Positions 1-6,144 of a DNA stretch of 6,144 bases are shown in pieces. The stretch covers positions 1 to 6,144 of the forward strand of contig JASGCR010000140.1 of NCBI GenBank assembly GCA_030054015.1, in the 5' to 3' direction. Each line of letters begins with the position of its first letter. Within the stretch, counting starts at the first letter, position 1. A program made the position numbers and the translations under genes. This DNA comes from Candidatus Symbiobacter sp. Its GTDB lineage: Bacteria; Pseudomonadota; Alphaproteobacteria; Elsterales; Elsteraceae. The notes under the pieces are model-generated. The model worked only from the letters and a program-made list of their open reading frames with translations. It had not been told where the DNA came from and ran no database searches.

Positions 1-21
1 ATATCCGTGTTCCACGGATAT
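1..21. repeat. Perfect inverted repeat (hairpin) at window edge
   Basis: The arms ATATCCGTG (1-9) and CACGGATAT (13-21) are exact reverse complements around a 3-nt loop, TTC. The stem may extend past the window edge. No run of T follows, so it is not a classical intrinsic terminator as read on the + strand. It could be the end of an upstream transcript or part of an interspersed palindromic repeat; the sequence does not decide. Confidence 0.6.
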
Positions 22-24
22 TTC

Positions 25-130
25 GGCGGGTAATGACGCTCCCTTTTTGCCGCTCTTTAGCTGCGGCGGCGGGGAATGACGCTCCCTTTTTGCCGCTCTT
101 TAGCTGCGGCGGCGGGTAATGACGTTCCGT
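25..130. repeat. Tandem repeat, 43-bp period, about 2.4 copies
   Basis: Unit 1 (25-67) and unit 2 (68-110) are identical except at one base (T31 against G74). A third, partial copy (111-130) keeps the first 14 bases and then diverges. Each full unit contains a short dyad, GCCGC (49-53, 92-96) with GCGGC (63-67, 106-110), around a loop containing CTTTAG, so each could fold as a small hairpin in RNA. The array lies entirely ahead of the first gene. I see no coding capacity here and do not recognise a named family. Confidence 0.8.
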
Positions 131-152
131 ATTGGGCGGCAGGGTAAGAAGG

Positions 153-182
153 TTGATTCCTTTTTATAATTTCCTATTTAAT
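153..182 (+). promoter_or_regulatory. Candidate operon promoter (weak)
   Basis: The AT-rich stretch before the first gene holds TTGATT (153-158) and TTTAAT (177-182), separated by 18 bp, which would fit a housekeeping-type -35/-10 pair with a transcript start near 189. A perfect TATAAT also lies at 165-170 but has no good -35 at 16-18 bp. Two TTCC direct repeats (157-160 and 171-174) flank it and might be regulator contacts. All of this is pattern matching in AT-rich DNA. Confidence 0.3.
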
Positions 183-203
183 TTTGAATCAGGCTCTTAA
201 TCT

Positions 204-212
204 GGGGAGGGG
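204..212 (+). promoter_or_regulatory. Ribosome binding site deciding the ATPase start
   Basis: GGGGAGGGG contains a GGAGG core (206-210) six bases before ATG 217. The reading frame is open further back to a TTG at 184, but that codon has no Shine-Dalgarno sequence before it, and choosing it would put this strong site inside the gene. ATG 217 is therefore preferred. Confidence 0.75.
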
Positions 213-216
213 CAAA

Positions 217-1743
<1,527 letters not shown>

Positions 1744-1755
1744 GGGGGCATTAAC

Positions 1756-2799
1756 ATGACAAAGCTTGAGGAAACCAAACCAGAAATCGCGGCCATTGCC
1801 ACAACATCAACCAAAAAAACTCAGAAAACCTTGCCGCCCGAAGTCAGTATTTTTTTGGTGCTGATTACCATCGCGCTGTTGTTTGAAGTTTTGGGGTGGA
1901 TTTTTCAGGGGCAATCTTTTTTGGCTTCGATTGACCGCCTTAAAATCATGATTTTGCAAGTCTCGGTGATTGGCATCATTGCGGTGGGGGTGACCCAGGT
2001 GATTATATCGGGCGGCATTGACCTAAGTTCCGGCTCGGTGGTCGGGGCGGTGGCGATGCTGGCTATGTCCTTTGCCCAAACCTTCGAATCGGCGCGGGCG
2101 ATCTATCCCAGCCTCACGGATTTACCCGTCATTGTTCCCCTCGGTATCGGGTTGTTAAGTGGCGCGGTGGTTGGTTTTATCAATGGATGGCTCATTGCCT
2201 ATACCAAAATTCCCCCCTTTATTGCCACTTTGGGGACGATGGTGACGGTACGCGGTTTTGCCAAATGGTACACCAGGGGACAGCCAATTTCTTTCCCGTC
2301 GGACAGTTTTGCCTTTATCGGCAGCGGCATGATGCCGGTGGTGATTTTCGCAGGGGTGGCAGTGATTTTTCATATTGCCATGAAATATACCCGCTATGGC
2401 AAATTTACCTACGCCATTGGCGCCAATCAACAAGCGGCGCGGGTATCGGGCATCAATGTCGAACGCCATTTGATCAAAGTCTATGTCATTGCCGCGATGC
2501 TGGCTTCCTTGGCTGGGATGGTGGTGGCGGCGCGGGGCCTTACCGCTCAATCGGGTATGGGTCTGGCCTATGAACTCGATGCCATTGCCATGGCGGTGAT
2601 TGGCGGCGTGTCATTGGTGGGCGGGCGCGGTTCGATTATTGGCACGGTCATTGGCATGGTGATATTTGGGGTGATTATTTCGGGTTTTACTTTTCTTCGC
2701 CTCGATGCCTATTACCAAGAAATGATCAAGGGCGTGATTATTGTCGCCGCCGTCGTGATCGACATTTACCGCCAAAAAAAGAGACTTAAAAAATCATGA
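1756..2799 (+). CDS. Sugar (probably inositol) ABC importer permease, RbsC type
   Basis: Membrane channel partner of the ATPase just upstream (branched-chain/ribose permease superfamily, BPD_transp_2). The protein has 347 residues: a Lys/Thr-rich cytoplasmic N-terminus of about 28 residues, then hydrophobic segments at roughly 30-50, 64-85, 93-110, 123-150, 192-210, 238-260, 275-290, 292-313 and 322-338. Family motifs are GGIDLSSGS (86-94), PPFIATLG (153-160), the cytoplasmic coupling-loop sequence YAIGANQQAARVSGI (219-233) and IGGVSLVGGRGS (282-293). The site AAGGGGG (1742-1748), which overlaps the ATPase stop, lies 7 nt before ATG 1756, supporting coupled translation. Its TGA overlaps the next gene's ATG. 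No periplasmic binding protein gene is in the window. The substrate is inferred from context; the likely counterpart is IatP of Caulobacter. Confidence 0.93.
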   Translation: MTKLEETKPEIAAIATTSTKKTQKTLPPEVSIFLVLITIALLFEVLGWIFQGQSFLASIDRLKIMILQVSVIGIIAVGVTQVIISGGIDLSSGSVVGAVAMLAMSFAQTFESARAIYPSLTDLPVIVPLGIGLLSGAVVGFINGWLIAYTKIPPFIATLGTMVTVRGFAKWYTRGQPISFPSDSFAFIGSGMMPVVIFAGVAVIFHIAMKYTRYGKFTYAIGANQQAARVSGINVERHLIKVYVIAAMLASLAGMVVAARGLTAQSGMGLAYELDAIAMAVIGGVSLVGGRGSIIGTVIGMVIFGVIISGFTFLRLDAYYQEMIKGVIIVAAVVIDIYRQKKRLKKS

Positions 2800-4100
2800 T
2801 TTTTTCCGTTTTTTCTCCGGATGCCAATGGTAACGCCCCTGGTAACGTACCTGGTAACGCCCCTGGTAACGTTCCTGGTAACGCCCCTGGTAACGTTCCT
2901 GGTAACGCTCCTGGTAACGTTCCTGGTAACGCTCCTGGTAACGTTCCTGGTAACGCCCCTGGTAACGTTCCTGGTAACGCCCCTGGTGCCAGCAAGCCTA
3001 TGCCGCAACAACCGCTCGGCGTTGCCCTGATTGGCACCGGCTTTATGGGCAAATCTATGGCGATGGCTTGGCGCAATGTGGCGACGGTGTTTGGCGGGGC
3101 GCATCCCGGTTTGGCAATTTTATGCGATCAAACGCCAGATTTAGCGGAAAGATTCGCCAAACAATTTGGTTTTGCCCGTGCCTCGGCGGATTGGCGGGCG
3201 GTGGTGGCTGATCCGGCCGTGGATGTGGTGTCGATCACCACCCCCAATGGCTGGCACCGCCCGATGGCGGAGGCGGCTTTGGCGGCGGGCAAGCATGTCT
3301 GGCTGGAAAAACCCATGGCCTTAACCTTGGAAGATGCCGAAGCCATGACCGCCGCCGCCGCCGCCCATCCGGGGCAAATCACCCTGCTTGGCTATAATTA
3401 TCTGCGCAACCCGGCCTTCCAGGCGGCGCGGCATTTGGTGGCAAGCGGTGCCATTGGCAAACCCCTGCAATTTCGCGGGATTTATGACGAGGATTACGGG
3501 GCCGACCCAGCCCAAGCCTGGTCCTGGCGACATGCGCGGGCGACCGGCGGTTTGGGAGCCTTGGGCGATTTGGCTTGCCATTTGGTGTCACAGATGTTGG
3601 CATTGATGGGGCCGGTTGCATCGGTCACCGCCTTGACGCAAATTGCCATTCCAACCCGCCCTTCCCCCGACGGGGCAAAACCAGTCGAAAATGAAGATTC
3701 GGTCGTCGCCTTGATTGAATTTTCATCGGGGGCGCAGGGCAGTTTTGCCAGCTCACGCGTGGCGTTGGGGCGCAAATGCCGCCTGCAATGGGAAGTCCAA
3801 GGCTCTGAGGGCACGATTATCTTTGACCAGGAAAATATGAATGAATTTTGGCTGCATCGCCGCGGCGAGGCCGGATTCACCCGCCATCTCAGCGGCCCCG
3901 AACAACCGGATTTTGCCGCTTTTTGCCCGGCCCCCGGCCATAATTTCGGCTTTAACGAACAAAAAATCATCGAAGCGCGGGATTTTTTGTCCGCCATTGC
4001 CGGTGGAGCCGAGACCGGGCCGAATTTTGCCCAGGGCCTGGTGATTGAGCGCATCATTCATGCCATGGCCAGATCAGAAGGCCGCCCCATTATGTTGTAA
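2796..4100 (+). CDS. Gfo/Idh/MocA oxidoreductase with N-terminal GN[AV]P repeat tail
   Basis: NAD(P)-dependent dehydrogenase of the glucose-fructose oxidoreductase/inositol dehydrogenase/MocA family, probably acting on an inositol or related cyclitol. Of 434 residues, 1-11 are a short leader, about 12-63 are tetrapeptide repeats, and the enzyme begins near 69. The Rossmann motif GTGFMG is at 80-85, the family EKP motif at 171-173 (K172 the expected catalytic lysine), and the D-x3-H pair at D258/H262, so the active site looks complete. It resembles a second dehydrogenase that I recall from rhizobial inositol clusters rather than IolG itself. ATG 2796 overlaps the permease stop in ATGA, which suggests coupled translation; a weak AAAGAGA lies upstream. 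The in-frame ATG at 3000 would give a 366-residue enzyme of ordinary family length, but no convincing ribosome site precedes it. The exact substrate is unknown; scyllo-inositol dehydrogenase is one possibility. Confidence 0.9.
   Translation: MIFSVFSPDANGNAPGNVPGNAPGNVPGNAPGNVPGNAPGNVPGNAPGNVPGNAPGNVPGNAPGASKPMPQQPLGVALIGTGFMGKSMAMAWRNVATVFGGAHPGLAILCDQTPDLAERFAKQFGFARASADWRAVVADPAVDVVSITTPNGWHRPMAEAALAAGKHVWLEKPMALTLEDAEAMTAAAAAHPGQITLLGYNYLRNPAFQAARHLVASGAIGKPLQFRGIYDEDYGADPAQAWSWRHARATGGLGALGDLACHLVSQMLALMGPVASVTALTQIAIPTRPSPDGAKPVENEDSVVALIEFSSGAQGSFASSRVALGRKCRLQWEVQGSEGTIIFDQENMNEFWLHRRGEAGFTRHLSGPEQPDFAAFCPAPGHNFGFNEQKIIEARDFLSAIAGGAETGPNFAQGLVIERIIHAMARSEGRPIML
2829..2984. repeat. 12-bp tandem repeat, 13 copies, inside a coding region
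   Basis: Thirteen consecutive units of the form GGTAACG(C/T)(C/T/A)CCT with no length variation. C-type units (GCCCCT or GCTCCT) alternate strictly with T-type units (GTTCCT, once GTACCT), making a 24-bp higher-order period. In the gene's frame this reads Gly-Asn-Ala-Pro/Gly-Asn-Val-Pro. Because 12 is a multiple of 3, gain or loss of units would keep the frame. Five T-type units carry an AACGTT core at exact 24-bp spacing (2868, 2892, 2916, 2940, 2964). The array also leaves most other frames on both strands open; those readings are by-products, not genes. Confidence 0.95.
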
Positions 4101-4152
4101 CAACAAACTGTCACAACGAACTGTCACAACGAACTGTCACAACAAACTGTCA
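4101..4152. repeat. 13-bp tandem repeat, four copies, between the two dehydrogenase genes
   Basis: Four head-to-tail copies of CAAC(A/G)AACTGTCA start at 4101, 4114, 4127 and 4140, in the order A, G, G, A at the single variable base. The array begins directly after the stop codon at 4098-4100, which itself sits in a small palindrome, GTTGTAACAAC (4094-4104). Thirteen bp is not a whole number of DNA turns, so a stack of identical operators on one face of the helix is not obvious. Confidence 0.9.
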
Positions 4153-4207
4153 CAATCCCGTAATCAACCAAACCCCACCCCAACCAACCCAATAGGGAGT
4201 TATTAAT
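4153..4207 (+). promoter_or_regulatory. Nearly G-free leader and ribosome binding site of iolG
   Basis: From 4165 to 4192 the + strand contains only A and C, and 4161-4194 has no G at all. An mRNA of this composition would be largely unstructured. AGGGAG (4194-4199) lies eight bases before ATG 4208 and fixes the iolG start. No convincing internal promoter or terminator is visible in the 107-bp gap, so read-through from the upstream genes is likely. Confidence 0.6.
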
Positions 4208-5218
4208 ATGACCGTCAAAATTGGTGTGATCGGCACCGGCGCCATTGGCAGCGACCATGCCAGGCGCATTAACCAGGTTTTAAGCGGCGGCAAAATCACC
4301 GCCCTCCATGATTTTTATCCGGCCTCGGCTGAATCGACCAAAACCCGCTTCGCCGCCGATGCCGAGATTTTTGCCAGTGGCGAGGAATTGATCAATAGCC
4401 CATCAGTCGATGCCGTGTTGGTGACGACGACGGGTGCCACGCACGAGGCCTATGTTCTGGCGGCGATTGCGGCGGGAAAACCCTGTTTTTGCGAGAAACC
4501 CTTGGCGACCACGGCGGCGGCGGCGAAACGCATTGTCGCGGCCGAAATTGCCGGCGGCCAACGCCTGGTGCAAGTTGGCTTTATGCGACGCTATGATGAG
4601 GGCTATGTCGCCTTGAAACAGGCGGTGCAAACCCAAACCGGTGCGCCCATCATGGTTCATGCCGCCCATCGCAACCCGACCGTGCCAACCAGTTATAATA
4701 CGCCGATGGCCATTCACGACACGCTGATCCACGAAATTGACGTGTTTCGCTGGTTATTGGATGATGATTACGTCTCGGCTATGGTGACGTTTCCGCGCCG
4801 CGCCGCCCGCAGCCACGCCCAATTACGCGACCCGCAAATTGTCACATTGAAAACCGCCAAGGGGGTGGTGATTAACACCGAAATCTTTGTCAATTGTCAT
4901 TATGGCTATGACATTCAATGCGAAGTGGTGGGCGAAGACGGCATTGCCAAATTGCCCGATCCCATGGCGGTGTCGATGAGATTGGCGGCAAAATTGCAAT
5001 CCCCCATTCTGACCGATTGGAAAGACCGCTTCGTGGCCTCGTACGATGTCGAATTGCAAGATTTCCTGCGCGCCGCCGCCCGTGGTACCGCGAGTGGCCC
5101 CACCGCCTGGGATGGTTATATGGCCGCCATTGCCTCGGATGCCTGTGTCACGGCGCAAGAGAATGAAGGCCAGGCCATTGCCATTAACTGCCCGCCGCGT
5201 CCCGCACTTTACGCCTAA
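4208..5218 (+). CDS. iolG: Inositol 2-dehydrogenase (myo-inositol/D-chiro-inositol dehydrogenase)
   Basis: Catalyses NAD-dependent oxidation of myo-inositol to scyllo-inosose (2-keto-myo-inositol), the first step of inositol catabolism in the cytoplasm; family members often also accept D-chiro-inositol. The 336-residue protein matches the recalled Bacillus subtilis IolG along its length. It has the Rossmann motif GTGAIG (9-14), EKPLATT (96-102) with catalytic K97, VGFMRRYD (123-130), HRNPTVP (154-160), and the catalytic pair D171/H175 in HDTLIHEIDV, equivalent to D172/H176 of the Bacillus enzyme. YGYDIQCE, VGEDGI and SGPTAWDGY are further shared stretches. All key residues are present and nothing looks broken. 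It is a distant paralogue of the preceding gene, and the IolI-like gene follows after 19 bp. This is the best functional anchor in the window. Confidence 0.95.
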   Translation: MTVKIGVIGTGAIGSDHARRINQVLSGGKITALHDFYPASAESTKTRFAADAEIFASGEELINSPSVDAVLVTTTGATHEAYVLAAIAAGKPCFCEKPLATTAAAAKRIVAAEIAGGQRLVQVGFMRRYDEGYVALKQAVQTQTGAPIMVHAAHRNPTVPTSYNTPMAIHDTLIHEIDVFRWLLDDDYVSAMVTFPRRAARSHAQLRDPQIVTLKTAKGVVINTEIFVNCHYGYDIQCEVVGEDGIAKLPDPMAVSMRLAAKLQSPILTDWKDRFVASYDVELQDFLRAAARGTASGPTAWDGYMAAIASDACVTAQENEGQAIAINCPPRPALYA

Positions 5219-5237
5219 GGATATAAAGGGAATTATC

Positions 5238-6038
5238 ATGCGTTTTGCCTTAAACCACATTGCCGTACCCAAACTAGGTCTCGAAGAATTTTTCGCCCTG
5301 GCGAAACGCCTGGGGATCGCCGAGGTCGAAATCCGCAATGATCTGCCCAATGTGGTGGATCATTGGCAACCGATAGCGGTCAAACAATTAGCGGCCAAAA
5401 TGGGCGTGAAATTGCTCAGCATTAATGCCTTGTACCCGTTTAACCATTGGTCGGATGAATTGGCAGCCAAAGCGGTGAAACTTGCCGATTTTGCCGCCGC
5501 AGCCGGGGCTGATGCTTTGGTGATGTGTCCCTTGAATGAAGGGGTTGAAATTGCATTTAACGATCTCGTCACCGCGCTTCGGAAACTCAAGCCGATATTG
5601 GATGCGCGGGGGATTATGGGCTATGTCGAGCCTTTGGGCTTTCCGGTGTCATCCTTGCGCCACAAATCGGTCGCAATAGATGCGATCAAAGCGGCTGTTG
5701 GCGATGATGCACGGAAAACATTTAAACTCGTGCATGACACGTTTCATCATCACCTGGCGGGGGAGAAGGATTTTTACCCGGCATGGACCGGTTTGGTGCA
5801 TATTTCCGGCGTTTCCGAGCCTAAGGTGGCGGTCACCGACATGCTGGATGCCCACCGCGTTTTAATTGACCGCCAGGATCGGCTGGGCAATCTGGCGCAG
5901 ATTAAATCACTCCTGGCGGCGGGGTATCAGGGCGCGTTTAGTTTTGAACCCTTTGCCCAAGAAATTCACGCTTTAGCCAATCCTGAGGCCGCCTTGCGCG
6001 AATGTTTGGGATATTTGCGCGGGGAGTTGAATGTTTAG
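5238..6038 (+). CDS. iolI: IolI-like TIM-barrel isomerase (2-keto-myo-inositol isomerase family)
   Basis: Probable cytoplasmic metal-dependent isomerase/epimerase of the AP endonuclease 2 (xylose isomerase-like) TIM-barrel family. Bacillus IolI interconverts 2-keto-myo-inositol and 1-keto-D-chiro-inositol. The 266 residues align by eye with IolI: EIRNDLP (31-37), SINALYPFN (61-69), VMCPLNEG (95-102), VEPLGFP (130-136), LVHDTFHHH (164-172), LVHISG (186-191) and FSFEPF (234-239). The four expected metal ligands are present as E131, D167, H188 and E237. ATG 5238 is chosen because AAGGG (5226-5230) precedes it and the conserved fold begins there; the open frame back to 5046 lies inside iolG and has no family similarity. 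The context beside iolG supports keto-inositol interconversion. A different epimerase activity on a related sugar is possible, so the symbol marks the family rather than proven activity. Confidence 0.85.
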   Translation: MRFALNHIAVPKLGLEEFFALAKRLGIAEVEIRNDLPNVVDHWQPIAVKQLAAKMGVKLLSINALYPFNHWSDELAAKAVKLADFAAAAGADALVMCPLNEGVEIAFNDLVTALRKLKPILDARGIMGYVEPLGFPVSSLRHKSVAIDAIKAAVGDDARKTFKLVHDTFHHHLAGEKDFYPAWTGLVHISGVSEPKVAVTDMLDAHRVLIDRQDRLGNLAQIKSLLAAGYQGAFSFEPFAQEIHALANPEAALRECLGYLRGELNV

Positions 6039-6123
6039 GAAGGTCTGAATAAGTCGTACTGACCCCTTCTTCCTGCTTAGGGAAAGTCCGAATAAGTCGT
6101 ACTGACCCCCCCTTCCTGCTTAG
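6037..6123. repeat. Tandem repeat, 43-bp period, two copies after the last gene
   Basis: Unit 1 (6037-6079) and unit 2 (6080-6122) match at most positions, including a 19-base exact block starting AATAAGTCGTACTGAC at 6048 and 6091. Both units end in TTCCTGCTTA. The array starts inside the stop codon of the IolI-like gene. Its period equals that of the array at 25-130, although the sequences differ. No coding capacity is apparent. Confidence 0.85.
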
Positions 6124-6133
6124 GAAGGGGGGG
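6106..6133. terminator. Strong GC-rich hairpin, possible transcript end
   Basis: Arms 6106-6116 (seven C, then TTCC) and 6123-6133 (GGAA, then seven G) are perfectly complementary over 11 bp around the loop TGCTTA. It is the strongest dyad seen in the window and sits about 70 bp after the last stop codon, so it could protect or end the operon mRNA. There is no T run after it on either strand, so a classical intrinsic terminator is not supported. It may simply be one arm of the repeat family it lies in. Confidence 0.4.
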
Positions 6134-6144
6134 ATAGAAAAGCT

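Noticed and set aside
25..130. CRISPR array
   Set aside because: The 43-bp units are directly adjacent with no unique spacers, and there are no cas genes nearby.
149..165. AAGG-TTGATT-CCTT followed by T residues as an attenuator
   Set aside because: The stem is only four base pairs and AT-rich, too weak to act as a terminator; a promoter reading of the same bases is more likely.
184..216. TTG start at 184 for the ABC ATPase
   Set aside because: It would put the strong GGGGAGGGG site inside the gene and has no ribosome site of its own; ATG 217 gives the usual family length.
2829..2984. Collagen-like or elastin-like structural repeat
   Set aside because: The period is four residues (Gly-Asn-Ala/Val-Pro), not the Gly-X-Y triplet of collagen or the VPGXG pentad of elastin.
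2766..3104. Long open frames on the minus strand, and a second one on the plus strand, through the 12-bp repeat region
   Set aside because: The 12-bp unit lacks stops in most frames, so open frames are automatic. None has a ribosome site or a recognisable domain, and all are shadows of the oxidoreductase gene.
3351..3365. GCC trinucleotide run as a second variable repeat
   Set aside because: Only five copies, encoding an alanine stretch in a helix where alanine is expected; too short to stand out in this GC-rich coding sequence.
5046..5237. N-terminal extension of the IolI-like protein back to 5046
   Set aside because: This part is the iolG coding sequence read in another frame. The conserved fold begins at ATG 5238, which has its own ribosome site.

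Overview
The window holds one compact, single-strand (+) gene cluster that looks like part of an inositol (cyclitol) uptake and oxidation operon from a bacterium, most likely an alphaproteobacterium of moderate GC. That taxonomic guess rests on recalled resemblance of the proteins to inositol-cluster proteins of rhizobia and Caulobacter; no marker gene is present to confirm it.

Layout: 1-216 is a non-coding leader with a perfect 9-bp hairpin at the very edge, a 43-bp-period tandem repeat (25-130) and a weak promoter candidate. Five genes follow: a tandem-domain sugar ABC ATPase (217-1743), its RbsC-type permease (1756-2799), a Gfo/Idh/MocA oxidoreductase overlapping the permease by 4 bp (2796-4100), inositol 2-dehydrogenase IolG (4208-5218) and an IolI-like TIM-barrel isomerase (5238-6038). 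The 107-bp gap between the two dehydrogenases carries four 13-bp repeats and then a nearly G-free stretch. After the last gene comes another repeat, also of 43-bp period, ending in a strong 11-bp hairpin at 6106-6133.

How the genes fit together (inference): the ATPase and permease import a cyclitol with a periplasmic binding protein that is not in the window. IolG and perhaps the second dehydrogenase oxidise inositol stereoisomers to inososes, and the IolI-like enzyme interconverts the keto-inositols. The downstream enzymes (IolE, IolD, IolB, IolC, IolJ, IolA types) are not seen here.

The oddest feature is at the start of the first oxidoreductase. Thirteen perfect-length 12-bp units are read in frame as a Gly-Asn-(Ala/Val)-Pro repeat, placing a low-complexity tail of about 68 residues ahead of a normal Rossmann domain. 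I see no clear evidence of a wholly new biological system; the repeats are the parts worth a second look.
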